A DNA stretch of 64,000 nucleotides, from positions 32,721 to 96,720 of the forward strand of contig NZ_NFLL01000010.1 in assembly GCF_002160895.1 (NCBI RefSeq), written 5' to 3'. Below are positions 42,386 to 49,605 of this stretch, one piece after another. Under the pieces are notes generated by a model that saw nothing but the letters and a program-made list of their open reading frames with translations, was not told where the DNA came from and searched no databases. The stretch comes from Faecalibacterium sp. An122. Lineage in GTDB: Bacteria; Bacillota; Clostridia; Oscillospirales; Ruminococcaceae. Position 1 is the first letter of the stretch. The number at the start of each line of letters is the position of its first letter. The translations under genes and the position numbers were made by a program.

Positions 42386-42463
42386 GCAAAGCCCGACGGG
42401 CCAGTCAACGGTCAAGATGAACGGCGCATACGCGCCGCCGTTGACAGGCCCGTCTGCCTTTGC
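42386..42463. repeat. Large inverted repeat (26-bp arms) after the XRE-membrane gene
   Basis: Arms starting GCAAAG and containing GACGGGCC and GTCAACGG (42386-42411) pair with 42438-42463, with 4 mismatches. The 26-base loop contains a second hairpin GGCGCATACGCGCC. No T-run follows, so it is not a plain terminator. Confidence 0.8.
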
Positions 42464-42477
42464 TGGCTGACCAATAA

Positions 42478-42508
42478 GGGGCGACAGCAAAGAATGCTGT
42501 CGCCCCGC
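42478..42508. other. 12-bp stem-loop
   Basis: GGGGCGACAGCA and TGCTGTCGCCCC around AAGAA. No T-run. Between 42364 and 42747 only hairpins are seen, no gene. Confidence 0.6.
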
Positions 42509-42593
42509 ATGATGATGAAAGGGTACATGAGGCACGAACGGACTCCGTTTCCTCTGCTGGGGATGGGGGCTGCGGACTATATAAGGTATAATA

Positions 42594-42634
42594 AAAAATC
42601 CCCGCCCCAGAGGAGGCGAGGATTTTGTTTTTAT
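42594..42634. terminator. Rho-independent terminator, active on either strand
   Basis: AAAATCCCCGCC / GGCGAGGATTTT with flanking A and T runs (AAAAAATCC ... GGATTTTGTTTTT). Confidence 0.7.
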
Positions 42635-42747
42635 AGCAGGTTTGTGCAGGCGAAAGACCTGACCGGGGAATGGGATGATGTGTGCGTACGGTCTCCCCTG
42701 TTCAGGCCAATCAATTCATAGAATAAATTATGGAACCCGGGTTTGGT

Positions 42748-42890
42748 AAAGCGTTGCATCGTACCCGGGCACAGCCCGAACGTAACGAGCGAGCCGGGGC
42801 GAAACGGCCCCGCGGAACCGCCGGAGACCCGGAAAGTGTATGGTACACATTGAAAAGCTGTTTGCCTACTTTTTCTCGAAAAAGTAGGAG
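42748..42890 (-). repeat. Dispersed hairpin-capped repeat, copy D (short form)
   Basis: Perfect hairpin CCTACTTTTTCTCGAAAAAGTAGG split as CCTACTTTTT / AAAAAGTAGG (42865-42888). Reading on the minus strand it is followed by GTGTACCATACACTTTCCGG, GGTCTCCGGCGGTTCCGCG and GGGTACGATGCAACG. This copy lacks the long body. The hairpin overlaps the 3' end of the epimerase gene. Confidence 0.85.
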
Positions 42891-43963
42891 GGGTCGATGC
42901 CGTGGATGCCGAGGCCGGGATCGTCCGAGACGGTGATGAGGCGCTCGTCGAAGCGTGCGCCGCCCTGGATGGGATCTACGCTGCACAGGACCGGGCCGTC
43001 CAGATCTACCCGGGTGATGATGCTCCGGGCACAGGCCAGCTCTACGGCGGCGTTGACGGCGATTTTCGCCTCCAGCATGCAGCCGATCATGCACTCGACT
43101 CCGTAGACTTCCGCCGCTGCGGCAATCCGCAGGGCGTTGGTGATGCCGCCGCATTTCATCAGCTTGATGTTGATGTAATCCGCTGCGCGGTTCTGGAAAA
43201 TCTTCATGGCATCTGCCGGGGAGAATACGCTCTCGTCCGCCATCACCGGCACCCAGCTGTTCCGGGTAACGTAGGCCAGACCTTCCAGGTCGGCCGCCGG
43301 CACCGGCTGCTCCACCAGCTCCAGGGCCAGGCCCTTGTCCTGCATCTCGTTCAGGATGCGCACCGCCTGCCGCGGCGTCCAGGCCTGGTTTGCGTCGATG
43401 CGGATGCAGACGTCGTCCCCTACTGCCTTCCGGACGGCTGCCAGCCGGGCAGTGTCCAGGGCCGGGTCGGCCCCGACTTTTACTTTCAGACAGTCGTAGC
43501 CCCGGGCTACCGCGTCCAGGGCGTCCCGGGCCATCTCCTCGGGCGGGTTGACGCTGATGGTGATGTCGGTCACCAGGGTGCGGCGCGCGCCGCCCAGCAG
43601 CTTGTGCACCGGAATGTGATGCAGCTGGCCGTACAGGTCCCACAGGGCCATGTCCACCGCCGCTTTGGCGCTGGTGTTGTGGACGCCGGCCTTCTGGACC
43701 CGGGCGGTCAGGGCCTCGAAATCGTCCACTTCCTGGTTCAGGATCACCGGGGCGATCAGTTCCCGGATGGCGCCCACGATTCCCCCGGCGGTGTCGCCGG
43801 TGATGGGGCCGGTGGGGGGCGCTTCACCATAGCCGATGGCTCCGGTGTCGGTGTGGAGCTCCACCACAATGTCCTCGACGCTGTTCACCGTCCGCAGCGC
43901 GGTCTTGAAGGGCACCCGCAGGGGCACCGACAGCCGGCCCAGACGTACCTGTGTGATCTTCAT
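42866..43963 (-). CDS. Enolase-superfamily dipeptide (L-Ala-D/L-Glu) epimerase
   Basis: 365-residue (beta/alpha)7-beta barrel enzyme of the muconate-lactonizing subgroup. Catalytic motifs: K-x-K in CLKVKVGADP (near residue 160), DANQAW (metal Asp), ELVEQPV (metal Glu), VMADESVF (metal Asp), and the second lysine in NIKLMKCGG. This matches dipeptide epimerases, which process murein-derived L-Ala-D-Glu; other dipeptides are possible. Start ATG 43963 behind GAGGGGGAA. Oddity: the last eight codons (SYFFEKK and stop) are encoded by the hairpin of repeat copy D. An acetyltransferase gene lies just upstream. Confidence 0.9.
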   Translation of the reverse strand: MKITQVRLGRLSVPLRVPFKTALRTVNSVEDIVVELHTDTGAIGYGEAPPTGPITGDTAGGIVGAIRELIAPVILNQEVDDFEALTARVQKAGVHNTSAKAAVDMALWDLYGQLHHIPVHKLLGGARRTLVTDITISVNPPEEMARDALDAVARGYDCLKVKVGADPALDTARLAAVRKAVGDDVCIRIDANQAWTPRQAVRILNEMQDKGLALELVEQPVPAADLEGLAYVTRNSWVPVMADESVFSPADAMKIFQNRAADYINIKLMKCGGITNALRIAAAAEVYGVECMIGCMLEAKIAVNAAVELACARSIITRVDLDGPVLCSVDPIQGGARFDERLITVSDDPGLGIHGIDPSYFFEKK

Positions 43964-44041
43964 AAGGATTCCCCCTCTTTTCACCAAAAAGGGGACGGCA
44001 GCCCGCCGTCCCCCGTGTACAAATCCTTTGGTTTGACCCGC

Positions 44042-44545
44042 TCACTCCCGCAGGGACTGGCGGATGCCCAGTTTCTGGTAGGCAATGCGGGGCGACCCGT
44101 CCGCCACATGGATGATGCCGCAGCGGGAGAACCCGTTGGTCTCCAGCACGTGCTGCATGATCTTGTTGTCGGCGTGGGTGTCGGCCCGCAGACTCTCGCA
44201 GTGCTCCAGACACCAGTCGATGACCAGACGGGCGATGCCGCTGCGGTGGCCGGCGGATGCCAGCCGGTGCAGGGTACCGTAGGGCCCGTTGCTGAGCCAC
44301 TCTCCGTCCTCGATCACTTTATAAGTAGGGTCTTCGCCCAGAACAAAGGCAAAGACTGCTTCCAGCTCTCCGTTGATGACACAGACGAACAATCGGTTGG
44401 ACAAGATGTCCTCCTCGATCAGTTCACGGGAGGGGTAGTGATCCCCCCACTGGGTCGGGTTCCCGTTTTCGGCCATGAACGCCTGGGCCCGGGCGTAAAC
44501 CTCCATAATCTGATCCAGCTCAAACCGATTTGCTCCACGAAACAT
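44042..44545 (-). CDS. GNAT-family N-acetyltransferase
   Basis: 167-residue acetyltransferase. GNAT core: LFVCVINGELEAVFAFVLGE (beta2-beta4), YGTLHRLASAGHRSGIARLV (motif A, with G-H-R-S-G-I-A loop), LRADTHADNKIMQHVLETNG (motif B). ATG 44545 with AAGGTGGAGG upstream. It is 78 bp before the epimerase gene on the same strand and may be co-transcribed. Substrate unknown; amino-acid or dipeptide acetylation would fit the neighbour but is inference. Confidence 0.9.
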   Translation of the reverse strand: MFRGANRFELDQIMEVYARAQAFMAENGNPTQWGDHYPSRELIEEDILSNRLFVCVINGELEAVFAFVLGEDPTYKVIEDGEWLSNGPYGTLHRLASAGHRSGIARLVIDWCLEHCESLRADTHADNKIMQHVLETNGFSRCGIIHVADGSPRIAYQKLGIRQSLRE

Positions 44546-44773
44546 GAATCCTCCACCTTCTCTGTCAAACTTGGGGTTGCGTAAGTCAATTCCCTCTCCT
44601 GCCGTGCCGGGGGCCAAACGGATGCCGTGCCCGCCGGCGATAGATTTAGTATACTACATTTTTACTGAAAATTCTATATTTTTATGTCGAAAGTTGGACA
44701 GAAGCGAAGGAAAGGCCCAGCATCGCCGTTTTTGGGGCGGCGGTCCCCGCAGAGAAAGTTTCCGGCCCGGACC

Positions 44774-45694
44774 TTACTTCAGGAAGCCCTGGATGATCTG
44801 CTCCTCGGCTTCCTCCTCGGTGAGGCCGAGGGTCAGCAGCTTGGTGATCTGGTCGCCGGCGATCTTGCCGATGGCGGCCTCGTGGATCAGGGCAGCGTCC
44901 AGGTCGTTGGCGTCCAGCTGGGGCACGGCCAGGACCCGGGCGTGGTCCATGATGATGGCGTCGCACTCGGAATGGCCCGAGCAGGGTGCGTTGCCGGTGA
45001 TGAGGGCGTCGAACTTCTGATAGGAACGGTCCCGGGCCACCGAACGGGACACCACGTCGGCGCTGGAACCAGCGCCGTTCAGGGTCACCTCGTAGCCGCT
45101 GACCGCCACCTGGCGGCCGTGGGTCATCAGGCGCTCACGGACCACCAGACGGGCGCCGGCGGCCAGATCGGCCACCGTCTTGCGGTTGGTGGAGTCCACG
45201 CCCTTGATCTGGACCATCTCCATCTCCATGGAGCCGCCCTCGTCCAGGTGCACCTCGGTGACGGGGTTGAGAATCCGCATGCCCAGGCCGTCGCCCTGGC
45301 CGTAGTGCTTCTCCACATAGCGGATGTGAGCGTTCTTGCCCACAAAGAACCGGTGGATGCCGTCGTGCTCCGAATCCTGGTTGCCGCAGTTGTCAATGCC
45401 GCAGCCTGCCACGATCAGCACGTCGCAGTCGTCCCCGATGAAAAAGTCGTTGTAGACCGTCTCCTTCAGGCCGCTCTCGCTGAGCACCACCGGAATGTGG
45501 ACGCTCTCGTGCTTGGTGCCCGGCTTGATGTGAATGTCAATGCCGGTGCCGTCGTCCTTGGGGGTGATGTCGATGTTGGCCGTGCAGTTGCGGGCCACGG
45601 CCTGGCCGTTGGCGCGGATGTTGTAGGCGCCTTCGGGTATGGTGTGCAGATCGGCCACCTCGGCCAGAATCTGCTTCTGAATGTTGTCCAGCAT
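44774..45694 (-). CDS. sufB: SufB/SufD-like Fe-S cluster scaffold (minimal SmsB type)
   Basis: 306-residue SufBD-family protein, shorter than classic SufB (about 460). Beta-helix core with HYGQGDGLGMRILNPVTEV, TGNAPCSGHSECDAIIMDH, and the conserved C-terminal His/Glu in AALIHEAAIGKIAGDQITK, LGLTEEEAEEQIIQGFL. Its ATG overlaps the sufC stop (TAATG). With only sufC beside it and no sufS, sufU or sufD, this is the minimal two-gene SMS (SUF-like minimal system) arrangement described for anaerobes. Assembles Fe-S clusters with SufC. Confidence 0.92.
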   Translation of the reverse strand: MLDNIQKQILAEVADLHTIPEGAYNIRANGQAVARNCTANIDITPKDDGTGIDIHIKPGTKHESVHIPVVLSESGLKETVYNDFFIGDDCDVLIVAGCGIDNCGNQDSEHDGIHRFFVGKNAHIRYVEKHYGQGDGLGMRILNPVTEVHLDEGGSMEMEMVQIKGVDSTNRKTVADLAAGARLVVRERLMTHGRQVAVSGYEVTLNGAGSSADVVSRSVARDRSYQKFDALITGNAPCSGHSECDAIIMDHARVLAVPQLDANDLDAALIHEAAIGKIAGDQITKLLTLGLTEEEAEEQIIQGFLK

Positions 45695-46446
45695 TATGCG
45701 TCTCTGCCTCCCTGTTCCAGTGCGCTGCAGGCGGTGACGGCGGAGGTGGTGCCCAGCAGGCCGGGCAGAATCTCTGCCCGGGGGCCGTGCTGGGTGACCT
45801 TGCCGGCCGCCAGCACCACGATTTCATCGGCGATGTTCAGGATGCGTTCCTGGTGCGAGATGACCACAATGGAGCCGTCGGTATTCTTCTGCTGCATCCG
45901 CTCAAAGACCTGGATCAGGTTCTGGAAGCTCCACAGATCGATGCCGGCCTCCGGCTCGTCAAACACCGACAGCTTCTGGCCCCGGGCCAGGACGGTGGCG
46001 ATCTCGATCCGCTTCAGCTCGCCGCCCGACAGGCTGGCGTTGACCTCGCGGTTGACATAATCCTTGGCGCACAGGCCCACCTCGGACAGGTAGGCGCAGG
46101 CGTCGGCAATGCTCAAGGGCCGGTCCTTGCCTGCGGCAATCCGCAGCAGGTCCAGCACCTGGATGCCCTTGAACCGGACCGGCTGCTGGAAGGCATAGCT
46201 GATGCCACGGGCGGCGCGGTCGGTGATGCTCATATGGGTGATGTCCTCTCCGTCAAAGAGGATACGGCCGGACGTGGGCTGCTCGATGCCGGCGATCAGC
46301 TTGGCCAGGGTGGACTTGCCGCCGCCGTTGGGGCCGGTGATGGCCACAAATGCCCCGTCGGGAATGGTGAGAGAGATATCCCGGATGATCTCTTTTTGAC
46401 CTGTTTCGCCCGGGACATCAAAAGATATATGCTCGAGTTCCAGCAT
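45694..46446 (-). CDS. sufC: Fe-S cluster assembly ATPase SufC (SmsC)
   Basis: 250-residue ABC-type ATPase without membrane domain. Walker A GPNGGGKST, Q-loop region YAFQQPVRFKGI, signature LSGGELKRIE, Walker B SVFDEPEAGID, H-loop VISHQERI. SufC powers cluster assembly on SufB. First gene of the pair, with a near-consensus promoter about 110 bp upstream. The leader contains hairpins (for example GCCTTCTGGGTGCAGAAGGC) but no known riboswitch was recognised. Confidence 0.95.
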   Translation of the reverse strand: MLELEHISFDVPGETGQKEIIRDISLTIPDGAFVAITGPNGGGKSTLAKLIAGIEQPTSGRILFDGEDITHMSITDRAARGISYAFQQPVRFKGIQVLDLLRIAAGKDRPLSIADACAYLSEVGLCAKDYVNREVNASLSGGELKRIEIATVLARGQKLSVFDEPEAGIDLWSFQNLIQVFERMQQKNTDGSIVVISHQERILNIADEIVVLAAGKVTQHGPRAEILPGLLGTTSAVTACSALEQGGRDA

Positions 46447-46558
46447 GGAATGACACCTCGTTGAAGCTGCGCCTTCTGGGTGCAGAAGGCTCGTGTTGAA
46501 TTTGGTTTGCTTGGAGGGAGTATGGCCCGCTGGACGGGCCTTTCAACCTCGCAAGGGA

Positions 46559-46587
46559 ATTATACCTGAAAAGGCAGATGGTGTCAA
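46559..46587 (-). promoter_or_regulatory. Promoter of sufCB
   Basis: Minus-strand TTGACA (46582-46587), 17-bp spacer, TATAAT (46559-46564). Both boxes are consensus. Confidence 0.92.
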
Positions 46588-46857
46588 TCCTATAATTTAA
46601 CTAGGAAATAAAAAGTCTGTGTTAAAAAAGGGAAAAGTTTTCCACGGCCTCCCAAAGATTCCTGTTCAGGGGCCCATGTTGAAAAGTGTGATTTTTCCTA
46701 TTCCGAATCGGAAAACCTGGGAAGAAGATAGGATTTGGCGGATTTTAAATGAAATAGAATTTGACGGTCAAACTTACAAAATTTCAGCAAAAGAAGGGTG
46801 AATGATGGGCGCAAAGGGGTGAAAAAGGGGGCTGTGGTTTACCTCATGTATAAACGG

Positions 46858-47006
46858 ATGGAAAGTGGAGTTGTTGAAAACTCCGTTGAAAGAGTGGAAA
46901 AGAGGCGGAAAATTCCTCCCGCTGCCAGTAAAAACGGTGGAAAACCCGGTGGAAAGAGTGAAAAACTCCCCGCCCGGTTGAATGGCCCGCCCAAACATGA
47001 TACAAT
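46858..47006 (+). promoter_or_regulatory. Phased A-tract region and promoter of the rhomboid-like gene
   Basis: Promoter TTGAAT (46978), 17-bp spacer, TACAAT (47001). Upstream, from about 46858 to 46966, G(G/T)GGAAA- or GTTGAAA-type tracts recur about every 10-12 bp (near 46874, 46886, 46896, 46907, then 46939, 46951, 46959). Such phasing should bend DNA or form UP-like elements. The remainder of the 46588-46857 gap is A-rich and holds no convincing gene. Confidence 0.55.
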
Positions 47007-47078
47007 AAAAGCCAATCGTGGCCCCGGGTCCAAAAGGACGCAGGGCCGCATATCCTACAGGTCAATGGGAGGCGTACT

Positions 47079-47717
47079 ATGAACTGGTTGACCAAGCTTG
47101 AGCGGAAATTTGGCCGCTACTGCATTCCGAATCTGATTGCGTTTCTGGTGGGCGGTCAGATTGTCGTCTATGCGGTGGAATTGTTTGTGAACCGCTATAT
47201 CACCTATTATCTGATGCTGAACCGGTCGGCCCTGTTTGCGGGGGAGATCTGGCGGCTGGTGACCTTTTTGTTTGTGCCCTTCTCCTCGGGCAGCATTTTG
47301 AACTTTGTGATTGCGGCCTACTTTTTGTGGTTTGTGGGGTCGGCGCTGGAAGCGGCCTGGGGGGATTTCCGGTTCAATCTGTATATATTGGCGGGGATGC
47401 TGGGAGCGATCCTGGCCTGCCTGGTCACCGGCAGCGCCGACACCTACTGTCTGGAGCTGTCGCTGCTGCTGGCCTTTGCCATCCTCTACCCCGACATGCA
47501 GGTGCTGCTGTTCTTCTTTATTCCTTTGAAGGTAAAGTACCTGGGCATTTTTGCGGGAGCCATCTGGGTGCTCAGCTTTTTGTCGGTGGGCTGGATGGGC
47601 AAGCTCAACTATCTGTTGTCCATGGCGGGCTTTGCGCTGTTCTTTGCGCCGGTGGTGTGGTCCAATATCCGGGCCTGGTATCGCCGGGAGCAGTGGCGGA
47701 GAATGAACCGGCGGTAA
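47079..47717 (+). CDS. Rhomboid-like membrane protein without the catalytic serine motif
   Basis: 212-residue membrane protein with six hydrophobic segments. The rhomboid-type loop GEIWRLVTFLFVPFSSGSIL and LEAAWGDFRFNLYILAGMLG (rhomboid W-G-x-x-r-f-x-x-x-Y) are present, but the G-x-S-G active-site motif is replaced (LELSLLLAFAILYPD) and no His is found in the last helix. It should be a non-proteolytic rhomboid relative, a group widespread in Clostridia. GGGAGG lies 9 nt upstream. It precedes holB. Confidence 0.8.
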   Translation: MNWLTKLERKFGRYCIPNLIAFLVGGQIVVYAVELFVNRYITYYLMLNRSALFAGEIWRLVTFLFVPFSSGSILNFVIAAYFLWFVGSALEAAWGDFRFNLYILAGMLGAILACLVTGSADTYCLELSLLLAFAILYPDMQVLLFFFIPLKVKYLGIFAGAIWVLSFLSVGWMGKLNYLLSMAGFALFFAPVVWSNIRAWYRREQWRRMNRR

Positions 47718-47771
47718 GCTTTTCACAGGAAGTCAACCAAAACGGAACACAACAAGGAGGCTGTGGAACGG

Positions 47772-48725
47772 ATGCTGGAGCGTCTTGCGGGCAATGAGGC
47801 CCTGAAACAGGAAGTGGGCCGGATGCTGGAGAACCGGCGTCTGAGCCACAGCCTGCTGCTGATCGGCGAGGAAGGGCTGGGCACCGGGTTTGCGGCCCGG
47901 TGCATCGCCGCGGATTATCTCTACCCGGCGGGAGGCCCCGCCGCCGAGGCCCTGCTGCGGGGCGAGTGCTGTAAGGCGGTGGCCAAGGCCGGCGACCGCT
48001 CCAGCGGCCATGTGGAGACCGGCGTGGTCCGGGAAGCCATCTCGGTGGAAGGGATGGGCAGCGGCGGCCGGTACCTGGTGGGTCAGGTCACCGCCATGCG
48101 GAGCGAGATTTTCAACACCAGCCTGTCGGCCGAGGGCCGGGCGGTGCTGCTGTACCACACCGAGCGGATGAACGGCGAGTCGGCCAATGCTCTGCTGAAG
48201 GTGATGGAGGAGCCCCCCGAGGGGGTGCTGTTCATTTTGACGGCCCAGTCCCTGGCGGGGGTGCTGCCCACCATCCGCAGCCGGTGCGTCAGTTTTGCCC
48301 TGGCGCCGGTGCCGGTGAAGGAATGCGCCGCCTTCTGCGCCCAGCGCGGGGTGGACAAAAAAACCGCCGCCCGGCTGTCCGACCTCTTTGAGGGGCGGAT
48401 CGGCGCGGTGCTGGCGGCGGCACAGGACCCGGCCCGGCGCAAACAGCTGGAGGCCGCCGAGGCCCTGGCCAAAGCGGCAGCCGCCTCGGACAACTACGCC
48501 GCCTCGGTGCTGCTGGCGGGCTATGAAAAGGATAAGGCGGGGGCAGCGGCCCTCCTGCGGGATTTCTGCGCCTATGGGGCGGCGGGCCTGCGGAGCAGCA
48601 GCCTGACCCCCCTGACAGGACAAAAGGCGGCCCGGGCCATCCAGATGGCGGATGAGGCCATCGGACAGCTGGAACGCCAGGTAAATGTGAAAATTGTGCT
48701 GCAGGTCCTGGGGGCGGGGTTCTGA
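47772..48725 (+). CDS. holB: DNA polymerase III delta' subunit
   Basis: About 317-residue clamp-loader subunit. RLSHSLLLIGEEGLGTGFAA holds a degenerate P-loop; later motifs are MNGESANALLKVMEEPPEGV (SRC-preceding helix) and PTIRSRCVSFAL (the S-R-C motif of delta'). The zinc Cys set is reduced (ECCKA). AAGGAGG at 47754 lies 11 nt before ATG 47772; a GTG at 47763 is closer (2 nt) and cannot be excluded. In most Firmicutes holB is next to ricT; here ricT is 6 kb away on the other strand. Confidence 0.88.
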   Translation: MLERLAGNEALKQEVGRMLENRRLSHSLLLIGEEGLGTGFAARCIAADYLYPAGGPAAEALLRGECCKAVAKAGDRSSGHVETGVVREAISVEGMGSGGRYLVGQVTAMRSEIFNTSLSAEGRAVLLYHTERMNGESANALLKVMEEPPEGVLFILTAQSLAGVLPTIRSRCVSFALAPVPVKECAAFCAQRGVDKKTAARLSDLFEGRIGAVLAAAQDPARRKQLEAAEALAKAAAASDNYAASVLLAGYEKDKAGAAALLRDFCAYGAAGLRSSSLTPLTGQKAARAIQMADEAIGQLERQVNVKIVLQVLGAGF

Positions 48726-48757
48726 CCCGCCCGGCCCGGCAGCTTTTCCCTGAAATG

Positions 48758-48808
48758 CACAGAACCCCCGAACAGGCGCTTGCGGTACACCTGGACGAGG
48801 GTTCTGTG
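48758..48808. terminator. Stem-loop after holB, probable terminator
   Basis: CACAGAACCC / GGGTTCTGTG perfect 10-bp arms; the following T-run is poor, so strength is uncertain. Confidence 0.55.
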
Positions 48809-48973
48809 TGGGGTATTACTTTGGGTGTGAGGAGGAATCATGTGCAAGTCAGCGGTTGCGGCCCCGCTGGCTTGTGATTGTAGTATACCCAGTCTTTGCG
48901 TGAAAATGGTTACAAAGCTGTGAAGAAACTGTAAAAAGGTTCGAGCCCCTTTTGTGAGGCGCAAAAACCCGCA

Positions 48974-49510
48974 TCATTCCTCATTTTTCGCGTTTTGTAA
49001 AAGGATGGCTGCGGCGTGCTGGGCCCCCAGCCGGGCATAGGCTTCGGCGTTGGCCCGGGAGGCGGCCAGCTGCTGGGGGCTGATCTCTTTCACCACCCGG
49101 GCGGGCACCCCCACCGCCACCGAGTAGTCGGGGATTTCCTTGCCTTCCGGCACCAGGGCCCCGGCTCCGATGATGCAGCCCTTGCCCACCTTGCAGCCGT
49201 TCAACAGGGTGGCGTGCATCCCGATGAGGGAGCCCTCCCCCACCTCAGCCCCGTGGACAATGGCCCCGTGGCCCACCGTCACATCCCGGTGGAGGTAAAT
49301 CCGGGTGCCGGAGTCGCAGTGCAGGACGGCGTTGTCCTGCACGTTGGCGTTTTCGCCCACATAGATGGAACCCTCGTCCCCCCGCAGTACGGCGCCGTAC
49401 CAGACGGTGGAGCCGGGGGCTAGGGTCACATCCCCCACCACCGCGGCGCTGTCGGCCACAAAGGCCGCGCCCTCATCCCGGGGCGTTTTTCCACAGACAG
49501 AAGCGAACAT
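48974..49510 (-). CDS. Gamma-carbonic anhydrase-family (left-handed beta-helix) protein
   Basis: 178-residue hexapeptide-repeat protein. Repeats DSAAVVGDVTLAPGSTVWYG, GENANVQDNAVLHCDSG and the three zinc His in HCDSG, HGAIVHGAEV and GMHATLLNG fit gamma-CA-like proteins (YrdA/PaaY/CaiE group). Whether it hydrates CO2 is unknown; many relatives do not. Start ATG 49510 with AAAGGTGG upstream. Divergent from dacA. Confidence 0.92.
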   Translation of the reverse strand: MFASVCGKTPRDEGAAFVADSAAVVGDVTLAPGSTVWYGAVLRGDEGSIYVGENANVQDNAVLHCDSGTRIYLHRDVTVGHGAIVHGAEVGEGSLIGMHATLLNGCKVGKGCIIGAGALVPEGKEIPDYSVAVGVPARVVKEISPQQLAASRANAEAYARLGAQHAAAILLQNAKNEE

Positions 49511-49605
49511 TGTCAAAAACCACCTTTCTCTTTTGCTGGTTTTGTGGTATCTTTGTAAGGAAAACAAAAATGGCGCGTTTGTCCCGCTCCAAAGGAGGCC
49601 TGTTC

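Noticed and set aside
46840..47000. Possible replication origin
   Set aside because: TTTTCCAC/TTTTCAAC words are origin-like, but there is no TTATCCACA DnaA box and no dnaA, dnaN or rpmH nearby.
46619..47082. Two small frames (60 and 94 codons) upstream of the rhomboid-like gene
   Set aside because: Start sites lack ribosome sites; the second crosses the promoter and the phased tracts; no family.
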